Source: Streptococcus viridans
Lineage (GTDB): Bacteria > Bacillota > Bacilli > Lactobacillales > Streptococcaceae
DNA: 64,000 nucleotides
Direction: 5' to 3'
Assembly: GCF_900636365.1 (NCBI RefSeq)
Contig: NZ_LR134266.1
Span: forward strand, 1,253,501-1,317,500
Shown: positions 9,725 to 16,628 of the stretch, in pieces
Position numbering within the stretch: the stretch's first letter is position 1
Layout of the letters: each line of letters begins with the position of its first letter
The notes under the pieces: generated by a model
Database searches by the model: none
What the model saw: the letters and a program-made list of their open reading frames with translations, nothing else
What the model was told of the DNA's origin: nothing
Translations under genes and position numbers: made by a program

Positions 9725-9856
9725 TTTATTTCTTATCCTGTTTCTACCAAATTTTATTACTTATAAATAAGCAGAGAAAATACAGAGGGTAACTAAAAGG
9801 AAATTAAATCGATGAGTTCAGTAAGTAAATTGCACCCGTCATAGGTGTTTTTTATT

Positions 9857-10084
9857 TTAATAATACTGCACTTTAATTCCATCCATAATATTTATTAAAG
9901 TATTATCGCCAATTTTTAAAGAAACCAGTTCATTTAATGATGATACCTGATATTCCTTATCTCCAATCACCACTACAATATCATGAATAGAATTAGGAAA
10001 AATCCCACAAGCTTGACCATTATAATCAAAAGAGGCGTCCCAGCCGTTATCATATAACGCTTGTAAATCATCTAATATCGCCAT
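9857..10084 (-). CDS. Small hypothetical protein, probable orphan immunity-type
   Basis: 75 residues, not recognised. It is predicted to be soluble and acidic, with a helix near the start (LDDLQALYDNGWDASFDYNG) followed by short beta-like stretches. It is the last of five small same-strand genes. Small, acidic, mutually unrelated cytoplasmic proteins in a row are typical of immunity genes left from polymorphic toxin loci, but no toxin gene is adjacent. Function is inferred only from this setting. Confidence 0.6.
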   Translation of the reverse strand: MAILDDLQALYDNGWDASFDYNGQACGIFPNSIHDIVVVIGDKEYQVSSLNELVSLKIGDNTLINIMDGIKVQYY

Positions 10085-10144
10085 ATAAATCTAAATCCTT
10101 TTTCATAAATAAGGCAGGTAAAAGTGCCTAGATTGTTCTTTGCG

Positions 10145-10360
10145 CTACGAGATTGCTTTAATTGAGATAATTTCACTCTCAAAGAGAGAAATCTCAGTTG
10201 GCTCATCAGTGCTAGGATTGTCAATGAGGATAGTGATTTCATCTTGCTCATCATTGTCCATTTCGTCAATAAAATCTGTGACAAAGCCTTTTATAACTTT
10301 ACCGTCACTAGTTACCACCTGAACTCTTGATCGTAGGTAGTCCCAAAGTTGTTTACTCAT
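10145..10360 (-). CDS. Small beta-rich protein, paralogue of the gene at 10890-11081
   Basis: 71 residues. It shares a plan with the protein encoded at 11081-10890: a LWDYLRSRVQVV / LWSYLRQNVKLV start, a Gly-centred turn (KVIKGFVTDF / SIVSGFIQEY), an acidic middle and a FESEIISIK / FEDEILSIK end. The pattern of short strands with a G-x-V turn and a terminal E-I-x-S-I strand is like a small Sm-type barrel, which is inference. Family and function are unknown, but the duplication within one operon is seen directly. Confidence 0.65.
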   Translation of the reverse strand: MSKQLWDYLRSRVQVVTSDGKVIKGFVTDFIDEMDNDEQDEITILIDNPSTDEPTEISLFESEIISIKAIS

Positions 10361-10436
10361 TTACATTCTCCGTTATTCGCTATCAATTTTTCAATAGTCC
10401 TTCTATAATTAGGTCGATAAAAGCTCCTATATTGAT

Positions 10437-10718
10437 CTATGCGTTATGTTTTGCTAATTGCTTTGCCTTTTCGTAGTAAGGTGTTAGGAAGTTGATAAAG
10501 CCTTGTTTATCACTTGGGTCATGTTCTTCTAAAAACATCATCAGCTCCAAATCGTTGAGAGCGTCAAACATTTCAGGGTTTTCATTATCCCAAGCCTCAG
10601 CAAAGCCCTCATCTTCTCCAAAAAGGGCGTTAAACTTAAAGGAGAAATCCCAAAAATTATCAATCTGACCACTGACTGCTTGCTTTAGCATGTCTAATAC
10701 TTGTTGACTGTATTTCAT
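10437..10718 (-). CDS. Small acidic hypothetical protein
   Basis: 93 residues, mostly helical by composition, acidic and aromatic (IDNFWDFSFKFNALFG, then FAEAWDNENPEMFDALNDLE). It starts inside the stop of the preceding gene (ATGA), so it is translationally coupled to it. No membrane segment or catalytic motif is visible. It resembles immunity proteins in size and charge; no family was recognised. Confidence 0.6.
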   Translation of the reverse strand: MKYSQQVLDMLKQAVSGQIDNFWDFSFKFNALFGEDEGFAEAWDNENPEMFDALNDLELMMFLEEHDPSDKQGFINFLTPYYEKAKQLAKHNA

Positions 10719-10888
10719 AACACTAGACCTCGTTTCTTGAGTTCAGCCATGATAGCCTCTTCATCTTCTTTTGAAAATGTGGTAAACCTCAAATGTGATA
10801 GTTCCTCGTCTGTCATCTCAGATAGGTTAAACTTTGGAGAACTCAACCCCATTGAGTCAATCTGAGAAAAAACCTCTGATAAATTCAT
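10715..10888 (-). CDS. Small hypothetical protein (57 residues)
   Basis: I place the start at the ATG ending at 10888, because AGAGG sits 6 bp upstream and the longer frame would run through the preceding gene. The product begins MNLSEVFSQIDSMG and ends in a helix rich in Glu and Lys. It follows the previous gene after one base and overlaps the next by 4 bp. Function is unknown; it belongs to the same immunity-like operon. Confidence 0.55.
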   Translation of the reverse strand: MNLSEVFSQIDSMGLSSPKFNLSEMTDEELSHLRFTTFSKEDEEAIMAELKKRGLVL

Positions 10889-10889
10889 G

Positions 10890-11081
10890 TTAAACCTCTT
10901 TGATACTAAGAATTTCATCCTCAAAAGATTCATAAAGAGTACCATTGACATCTAAACCGATTGAGTCAATTCCCTCATCGTTGTCATCTTTGCTACAGTA
11001 TTCTTGGATAAAGCCTGAAACGATTGAGCCACCTTTGAGCACAAGTTTCACATTTTGTCTTAAGTAACTCCACAATTTCAT
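10890..11081 (-). CDS. Small beta-rich protein, first gene of the immunity-like operon
   Basis: 63 residues and a paralogue of the protein encoded at 10360-10145, sharing the LWxYLR start, the GGSIVSGFIQEY turn and the FEDEILSIK end. The two copies are separated by two unrelated genes. It is the first gene of the five-gene cluster, with an extended -10 box about 65 bp upstream. Function is unknown. Confidence 0.65.
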   Translation of the reverse strand: MKLWSYLRQNVKLVLKGGSIVSGFIQEYCSKDDNDEGIDSIGLDVNGTLYESFEDEILSIKEV

Positions 11082-11145
11082 GATTTACCCCTATACTTTG
11101 GAAAAATATAGCTATACCTCACAGCCTACCCCTCCTAATAAGAGA

Positions 11146-11154
11146 ATTATAGCA
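11146..11154 (-). promoter_or_regulatory. Extended -10 promoter of the immunity-like operon
   Basis: The minus strand reads TGCTATAAT, identical to the hsdR promoter core. A weak -35 (TTGTAC) lies about 19 bp upstream. It is 65 bp before the first small gene. Confidence 0.6.
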
Positions 11155-11454
11155 TACCTAACTTACTAAAGTACAATATACCCTAACAAACGTTTAATTT
11201 TTTTATCGAGACAAATATGAAACGTAGATCACTCATATGCTAACAAAGTGCCCTCTCGATAGATTTTAGCAAAATCCAGCAACATCTCTGCTTTGAGATG
11301 ACTATTAGCAATTTATAAAAATCAGTCATAGGTAACTAAATAGGTAGTAAAAAGAAGAAAGCACTCTAGAATAGAGACCTAAAGTCTTTAGTTTCAAGGC
11401 TTTATAGCCTGTCATAGTTAAAAGATATTACAAAATTTTATTGGGAATTGGCGC

Positions 11455-11486
11455 AAAAAAACGAACCTGGTCTGGTCCGTTTTTTC
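11455..11486 (-). terminator. Bidirectional terminator after the Pyr_excise-like gene
   Basis: The stem ACGAACC-TGGTCT-GGTCCGT is flanked by A6 on the left and T6 on the right, so it can end transcription on both strands. On the minus strand it directly follows the stop of the 11487-11852 gene. Confidence 0.75.
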
Positions 11487-11852
11487 TTAGTTTAGTTGAA
11501 TCCCTTTTTCTGCTAGGTTCTCCAAGCATTCTTGAAGGTAAGTATTCTGGTGCTCGGGATAGATAGGGGCGCTCAAGGATTCTTCTCCCAGCTCTGGGTA
11601 GGCTGGGCAGGTCTTGCCTCGGTAGGTCGGCTCCCACCACTCTGGGCTAACCTTGTAGCCACGAGCCGTCATCTCCTCCATGATCAGGCGGTGATAGGCA
11701 TAGAGGCGATAGGGCGAGTAGTCAAAGACATAGTTGACCGTCGCGTGCTTCTTGCCCCAGCCATTTCCCCTTAGGGCGCAGCATTCCCGGTGTTGGCCCA
11801 GGAGCTGGGGACGAGGGAGTTTGGGAATCAAGTCTTGGTGCCAGAGTCTCAT
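11487..11852 (-). CDS. Pyrimidine-dimer DNA glycosylase-like protein (TIGR02328/Pyr_excise type)
   Basis: 121 residues starting MRLWHQDLIPKLPRPQLLGQ, followed by HRECCALRGNGWGKKH and VFDYSPYRLYAYHRLIMEEM. This is the conserved small protein of Firmicutes that I associate with the T4 endonuclease V-like pyrimidine-dimer glycosylase family, with an N-terminal RLW, an early H-R-E and an aromatic Y-x-Y-H-R-L helix. A role in excision of UV-damaged bases is expected from the family and not shown here. Its ATG directly follows the stop of the DUF1722 gene (TAG then ATG), so the two form one operon. Confidence 0.65.
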   Translation of the reverse strand: MRLWHQDLIPKLPRPQLLGQHRECCALRGNGWGKKHATVNYVFDYSPYRLYAYHRLIMEEMTARGYKVSPEWWEPTYRGKTCPAYPELGEESLSAPIYPEHQNTYLQECLENLAEKGIQLN

Positions 11853-12230
11853 CTATTGACCTCCTAGAAGCGTCGAGTCTTGCAAGTAGCGATTAGGATA
11901 GCGCTCTAGGAGCACCTGGATTCCCTTGATGAGATCCTCTTGGCTAGCTTGGCCATGCTGGTACTTCTCAAGTAGCAGCATGAAGTCTGCCTTTTCCTCA
12001 GGAGTCGCCTGCTTTTTGAAATAGCCCCAGATATGCTGAAAGGCATTAGAGACCTGGCCACGATTTTCCGGCAAGGCCAGTGCTTGCTGGATCAGGTCCT
12101 CGACATGGCTGACCTCCACCTGGTCTTGCTTGAGGTATTCCCGAATCTCCTTGTAAATATTGCTGGAATGACTCAGCACCAGGTATTTATTTTTCGCCCA
12201 TAGAACTTGACAGTGATGTTTTTGATCCAC
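11853..12230 (-). CDS. DUF1722 (YbgA-like) protein
   Basis: 125 residues from a GTG start with GGAG upstream. It contains KNKYLVLSHSSNIYKEI near the start, then NAFQHIWGYFKK, and ends LLERYPNRYLQDSTLL, all hallmarks of DUF1722. The domain occurs alone or fused next to photolyase or DNA-repair genes in other bacteria. Here it is paired with the glycosylase-like gene, which supports a shared repair role, though the biochemical function is unknown. An extended -10 (TGGTATAAT, 12278-12270) lies 40 bp upstream. Confidence 0.8.
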   Translation of the reverse strand: MDQKHHCQVLWAKNKYLVLSHSSNIYKEIREYLKQDQVEVSHVEDLIQQALALPENRGQVSNAFQHIWGYFKKQATPEEKADFMLLLEKYQHGQASQEDLIKGIQVLLERYPNRYLQDSTLLGGQ

Positions 12231-12269
12231 TCTTGTCTCCTTTTGATCTTCTCTATAAATAGTCCTCCC

Positions 12270-12278
12270 ATTATACCA
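12270..12278 (-). promoter_or_regulatory. Extended -10 promoter of the DUF1722 operon
   Basis: The minus strand reads TGGTATAAT about 40 bp upstream of the GTG start. No strong -35 was seen. Confidence 0.6.
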
Positions 12279-12297
12279 TGGAAATGAGTTAAGTCAT

Positions 12298-12329
12298 AAA
12301 AAAAGCGGACCTACAAGGCCCGTTTTTTC
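12298..12329. terminator. Bidirectional terminator
   Basis: CGGACCT-ACA-AGGCCCG is flanked by A and T runs on both sides. It lies between the ABC exporter operon and the DUF1722 promoter and would insulate the two. Confidence 0.65.
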
Positions 12330-12534
12330 TCTCCGCTCTATCTATCAAAGGGAGGCTTTTAACTGTTCTAGCCTGAGATTAGAAAATAAAGAGCGAAGGG
12401 GCTCAAAACGAATTGAACACTGGCTGCGGATGGTGTCAAAAGCACAAAATACATTAGTACTAAATCCAAGACACAGTAGCTGATTGAATTCTTCTCTCCC
12501 CTTTTAGCTCGGAAGAATCCTAATCAGCCTTGTG

Positions 12535-12585
12535 GGGGCAGGACAACGAAGCAATACCATACAAAAGTGCTTCTGTCCTGCTCCC
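12535..12585. repeat. Long hairpin, probable member of the GTGGGAC repeat family
   Basis: The arms GGGGCAGGACA and TGTCCTGCTCCC pair around a second stem GAAGCA/TGCTTC, with a two-base bulge. The architecture resembles the repeats at 18465, 40982 and 60063, but the sequence is diverged. The surrounding gap 12331-12700 holds no gene that I can support. Confidence 0.45.
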
Positions 12586-12633
12586 TATTTTGACTTTATC
12601 CGCAGGCGCCCTTTGTATCTTGATTTATTCACT

Positions 12634-12681
12634 GAACTTCTTCGAAGTTCGCTGACGTCCGATCTCACCTAAGGAAAGTTT
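12634..12681 (+). repeat. 48-bp dispersed repeat, copy A
   Basis: It begins with the palindrome GAACTTC-TTC-GAAGTTC and continues GCTGACGTCC, then CTCACCTAAGGAAAGTT. A nearly identical copy in the same orientation lies at 41347-41394. Confidence 0.7.
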
Positions 12682-12704
12682 CAAAGACAACATTATCTAT
12701 AAGC

Positions 12705-12734
12705 AAAAAGTCTGAGCCAACGCTCAGACTTTTT
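12705..12734 (-). terminator. Terminator of the ABC exporter operon
   Basis: AAAAAGTCTGAGC-CAAC-GCTCAGACTTTTT is a perfect 13-bp stem immediately after the last gene of the exporter pair. Confidence 0.85.
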
Positions 12735-12737
12735 GTG

Positions 12738-14606
12738 TTAATCAATTTCAAGACCACCGGTATAGAGGCGGTAATAAGTCCCGCGTTCTGCCATCAAGGA
12801 AGCGTGGTTACCTCGCTCGATGATGCGTCCCTTGTCCATGACCATGATCACATCCGAGTTGACGATGGTTGAGAGACGGTGGGCGATGACAAAGACGGTC
12901 CGTCCTGCCATCAGGCGATCCATCCCCTCTTGGACCATCTTCTCTGTCCGTGAGTCGATCGAGGAGGTCGCTTCATCAAGGATCAAGACCGGCGCATTGG
13001 CCAAGGCAGCACGCGCAATGGCGATCAGCTGACGTTGACCGTTGGATAGACCGGCTCCATCATCGCTCAAGACGGTATCGTAGCCTTGGTCCAAATGTTT
13101 GACGAAGGAATCCACATTGGCAATGCGGGCTGCTTCCAGGATTTCCTCCCGGGTCGCATCTGATCGACCATAGGCGATATTTTCTGCGATGGTTCCAGTG
13201 AAGAGGTGGGTATCCTGCAAGACGATTCCCAGCGAACGACGGAGCGAAGCCTTCTCGATCAGCTTCACATCGATCCCATCATAGGTGATAGATCCTGATT
13301 GGATATCGTAGAAACGGTTGATCAAGTTGGTAATAGTGGTCTTCCCTGCTCCTGTCGCGCCGACAAAGGCCACCTTTTGCCCCTTGTCTGCGTAGAGATT
13401 GATATCGTAGAGGATTTGGTTCTTCTCATTGTAAGAGAAGTCTACATTGGTAAAGACGACATTTCCGACTAGTTTGACCAGTTCGTAGTCGCCATTTTCC
13501 CGAGGGTGTTTCCAAGCCCAGAGGTTGGTCTTCTTATCGGTGATGACCATGCGACCATCGACCTCTTCATAGTTGACCAAGGTCACTTTTCCTTCATCCA
13601 CTTCGACTTCTTCATCCAAGAGATCAAAGATCCGGTCTCCTCCAGCAAGTGCCATGAGGACAAAGTTCAACTGTTGCGATACTTGGGTGATAGGCCCGTT
13701 GAAGGAACGGTTGAGCTGGAGAAAGGCCATGAGGCCACCAATGGTGAGGCCACTGATGCCATTCAAGGCGAAGATCCCACCGACCAATGAAGTCAAAACG
13801 AAGGAGACATTTCCCAGGTTCCCCAAGACAGGCATCAAGACATTGGCATAGCGGTTGGCTTGATAAGATGATTCAAAGAGTTGGTCATTGATCCGTTCAA
13901 AGGCTTCGATGCTTTCCTCTTCGTGGACAAAGGCTTTGACTACCTTTTGACCTGACATCATCTCTTCGATAAAGCCATTTTCGATCCCAAGGTTCTTTTG
14001 CTGATCGGCGAAATAGCGACCAGACTTACCAGAGATTTCCTTGATGACATAGGCCATGACTCCGACCATTGAAAGAACGAGAAGGAAAAGGAGAGGGCTG
14101 ATCATGATCATGCTGACGGCTACCCCGATAATGGTGATGGCTGACTGCAAGAGTTGTGGGATAGATTGCTCGATTGCTTGGCGAAGAGCGTCAATATCAT
14201 TGGTATAAATAGACATGATATCCCCGTGCTGGTGGGTATCAAAGTACTTGACAGGGAGCTTCTGCATACGAGCAAAGAGCTGGTTCCGTAGAGAGCGCAG
14301 GGTATCCTGAGACACTGTCGACATAATGAGGGAGAAGCCATAGTTGGCCAAAACTCCCACCACTCCAATCACAGCCAGTGTCGATAAGAAAGTTAAGAGG
14401 GGTCCAAAATCCTTGCTTCCTGAATCCAACATGGGTTGGATGTATTGGTCCACCAAGGCTCGGATAGAGGACGTGATATAGACCGTAGAGAGGGAGGCTG
14501 TCACGATGAGGGCAGCTGCTAGGAGAAGAACAAACTTATATTGCTTCCACATATAGTCTAGCAAGCGTACGAGAGAGCCCCAGCTGGCTTTTTTCTTATT
14601 CTTCAT
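12738..14606 (-). CDS. ABC exporter subunit (canonical half), multidrug type
   Basis: 622 residues with the start placed at MKNKKKASWG, which has GGAGG upstream; a longer frame would run through the upstream gene. It has an N-terminal six-helix exporter membrane domain, then an ATPase domain with GATGAGKTT (Walker A), the signature LSNGQRQ and LILDEATSSID (Walker B with catalytic Glu). An insert of about 45 residues separates the two domains (around KTNLWAWKHPRENG). It overlaps the upstream exporter gene by 11 bp and should form a heterodimer with it, as in LmrCD, BmrCD or PatAB. It probably exports drugs or amphipathic compounds; the substrate is unknown. Confidence 0.88.
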   Translation of the reverse strand: MKNKKKASWGSLVRLLDYMWKQYKFVLLLAAALIVTASLSTVYITSSIRALVDQYIQPMLDSGSKDFGPLLTFLSTLAVIGVVGVLANYGFSLIMSTVSQDTLRSLRNQLFARMQKLPVKYFDTHQHGDIMSIYTNDIDALRQAIEQSIPQLLQSAITIIGVAVSMIMISPLLFLLVLSMVGVMAYVIKEISGKSGRYFADQQKNLGIENGFIEEMMSGQKVVKAFVHEEESIEAFERINDQLFESSYQANRYANVLMPVLGNLGNVSFVLTSLVGGIFALNGISGLTIGGLMAFLQLNRSFNGPITQVSQQLNFVLMALAGGDRIFDLLDEEVEVDEGKVTLVNYEEVDGRMVITDKKTNLWAWKHPRENGDYELVKLVGNVVFTNVDFSYNEKNQILYDINLYADKGQKVAFVGATGAGKTTITNLINRFYDIQSGSITYDGIDVKLIEKASLRRSLGIVLQDTHLFTGTIAENIAYGRSDATREEILEAARIANVDSFVKHLDQGYDTVLSDDGAGLSNGQRQLIAIARAALANAPVLILDEATSSIDSRTEKMVQEGMDRLMAGRTVFVIAHRLSTIVNSDVIMVMDKGRIIERGNHASLMAERGTYYRLYTGGLEID

Positions 14607-16344
14607 CTGCTTGTCCTCCTTTCCCTTGGGTTTGCATGTCATAGACTTCACGGTAGATGGCATTGGTCTCGATCAAGTCTTGGTGAGTACCGATCGCATC
14701 AATCTTCCCATCATTCATGACCACGATCCGGTCTGCATCTTGGATAGAAGAGATCCGTTGACCAATGATGATCTTGGTCGTGTCCTTGAGACTAGACGCT
14801 AAACCTTGACGGATCAGGCTATCCGTCTTGGTATCGACAGCTGAAGTCGAATCATCCAAGATCAAAATCTTTGGATTCATCAAGAGAGCGCGAGCGATAC
14901 AGAGACGTTGGCGCTGACCACCAGAGACATTGGCTCCACCACGTTCGATCATGGTATCATAGCCATCCTTAAAGTTCTGGATAAATTCATCTGCTTGAGC
15001 GATCTTACAAGCTTCCACGATTTCTTCGTCCGTCGCGTCCTTATTTCCCCAGCGCATATTTTCCTTGATGGTACCGGAGAAGAGGACATTGGTCTGAAGC
15101 ACCATGGCAACTTGCTTGCGCAAATGGTCTAGATCATAGTTTCGCACATCCTGACCAGCTACCTTGACACTACCAGACTCTACATCATAGAGACGAGGGA
15201 TGAGCTGGACCAGACTAGACTTACCAGAACCAGTCCCTCCAAGGATTCCGATCACTTCACCCGAGCGAATGCTGAGATTAATATCGGATAAGACGTGGGC
15301 CTTGTCGCCATTTTCGTCCGTGTAGGCGAAGTCCACATGGTCGAAGGTAATCGATCCATCTGCTACTTCTGTCAGACCATTCTCCGGAGAGACGATAGTA
15401 GACTCTGTCCCAAGGACTTCATTGATCCGCTCTACAGATGCCATAGAGATCGAGAGCATGACGAAGATCATCATAAACATCATGAGGGACATAAGGATGG
15501 TCATGACATAGGCAAACATAGAAGTCAGCTCACCAGTCGTGAAGCTTCCACTCACAATGAGCTGTGCCCCGATCCAAGAGATCAAGATAAAGGAAGCATA
15601 CAAGGAGAGCATCATGGCTGGACTACTCAAAATCACGATGCGAATAGCCTTCATGAACATGTTGTAGATCAAGCGAGAAGCTTTCTTAAACTTGACCGTC
15701 TCTTCTTCTTCCTTGACATAGGACTTGACCACGCGCATGTTGGTGATGTTTTCCTGAATGCTATTGTTCAAGTTATCATAGGCATCAAAGACCTTAGTAA
15801 AGAGTGGATAAACAATCTTCGTGATCACACCCAAGACCAGCCCCAAGAAGAGGGTAATCCCTACAAAGATACTAGCCATTTGCGGATTGATCAAGTAGCT
15901 GGCAACAATGGCAAAAATCAAGTTGAGCGGTGCCCGCACACAGATCCGGATCACCATCTGATAGGAGTTCTGCACATTGGTCACATCCGTCATCATCCGG
16001 GTTACCAGACCACCTGAGGAGAAACTATCGATGTTTTCGAAGGAGAAGGTTTGGATCTTCTTGAAGATTGCCTTCCGTAGATTCTTGGCAAATCCTGCTG
16101 ATGCAAAAGCTCCGTAGCGAGCCGACTGCATCCCACAGAAAAGAGAGAGAAAGGCGAATACCAACATAAGGAGACCATAGGTAAGAACAGTGATCATATC
16201 CCCTTTCTGAACCCCCTTGTCCAGAAGCGTCGCCATAATGAATGGAATAGAAATCTCAAACATGACCTCAAAGACCATATAGAGTGAGGCTAAAATTGAG
16301 GGTTTCTTGTATTCCTTGATTTCAGCAATCAATGACTGAAGCAT
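14596..16344 (-). CDS. ABC exporter subunit (degenerate ATPase half), multidrug type
   Basis: 582 residues with an AGGAGG ribosome binding site. It has a six-helix membrane domain, then an ATPase with GGTGSGKSS, VSGGQRQRL and LILDDSTSAVD. The catalytic Glu after Walker B is Asp, the known feature of the LmrC/BmrC-type half whose ATP site is inefficient, so pairing with the gene downstream is expected. The first gene of the operon is preceded by a promoter and a structured leader (16345-16545), which points to induction by transcript attenuation, as for patAB and bmrCD. The substrate cannot be read from the sequence. Confidence 0.88.
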   Translation of the reverse strand: MLQSLIAEIKEYKKPSILASLYMVFEVMFEISIPFIMATLLDKGVQKGDMITVLTYGLLMLVFAFLSLFCGMQSARYGAFASAGFAKNLRKAIFKKIQTFSFENIDSFSSGGLVTRMMTDVTNVQNSYQMVIRICVRAPLNLIFAIVASYLINPQMASIFVGITLFLGLVLGVITKIVYPLFTKVFDAYDNLNNSIQENITNMRVVKSYVKEEEETVKFKKASRLIYNMFMKAIRIVILSSPAMMLSLYASFILISWIGAQLIVSGSFTTGELTSMFAYVMTILMSLMMFMMIFVMLSISMASVERINEVLGTESTIVSPENGLTEVADGSITFDHVDFAYTDENGDKAHVLSDINLSIRSGEVIGILGGTGSGKSSLVQLIPRLYDVESGSVKVAGQDVRNYDLDHLRKQVAMVLQTNVLFSGTIKENMRWGNKDATDEEIVEACKIAQADEFIQNFKDGYDTMIERGGANVSGGQRQRLCIARALLMNPKILILDDSTSAVDTKTDSLIRQGLASSLKDTTKIIIGQRISSIQDADRIVVMNDGKIDAIGTHQDLIETNAIYREVYDMQTQGKGGQADEE

Positions 16345-16545
16345 AGATACCTCCTAAAATACTAGTTAGTAAAGTTTTCTTTAGCAAGACGTCCATTTCC
16401 GAACAAAGAAACAGTCCCTCGGTCTGAAAGGATTGCACCTACAAAAGAAAGCTATAGAAAGAGAAAGCGCCCTGACAGCGTTACTGTAGGGACGACTTTC
16501 ATTATTCATACTATTTAGTATAGAGCAATATGGGAGAAAAATCAA
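16345..16545 (-). promoter_or_regulatory. Promoter, palindromic operator and structured leader of the ABC exporter
   Basis: On the minus strand TTGATT (16545-16540) and TATACT (16522-16517) are 17 bp apart. The perfect palindrome ATACTA-N2-TAGTAT (16508-16521) overlaps the -10 and start point. The leader that follows is about 165 nt. It contains CGTCCCTACAG, which can pair with CTGTCAGGGCG next to it, with TGTAGG further on, or with GAGGGAC further still, and these pairings exclude one another. A 42-codon frame begins at the predicted start point (16509-16381). Regulation by a repressor and by attenuation is inferred. Confidence 0.55.
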
Positions 16546-16628
16546 ACATTTAGTCATCCTCTCCACAGAATATTCCGATTTGACCTTCTTGAAGCCCAGT
16601 TGGCTAGAGTTCTATTTAAACTGTATTC

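Larger units (their letters stand above)
9531..9856. other. Intergenic gap between the hsd operon and the immunity-like cluster
   Basis: The gap holds the hsdR promoter and a terminator, described separately. A small plus-strand hairpin followed by T6 lies at about 9833-9853 (CACC...GGTG then TTTTTT), with no upstream plus-strand gene that I can identify. The rest (about 9730-9830) shows no gene. Confidence 0.4.
11082..11486. other. AT-rich gap with promoter and terminator
   Basis: The right end carries the terminator of the glycosylase operon and the left end the promoter of the small-gene operon. Between about 11160 and 11450 I see no gene with a plausible start, only AT-rich sequence with short frames, possibly decayed DNA. 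Confidence 0.4.

Noticed and set aside
9833..9853. Plus-strand terminator-like hairpin suggesting a small RNA
   Set aside because: The stem is only four base pairs and no plus-strand promoter or transcript start is evident upstream.
15295..16017. Plus-strand open frame of 240 codons
   Set aside because: It lies antisense within the ABC exporter gene, is rich in His and Asp from reversed codons, and has no start signal.
16381..16509. 42-codon leader frame before the ABC exporter
   Set aside because: Not listed as a gene because it lacks a ribosome binding site; it is kept as part of the leader hypothesis only.
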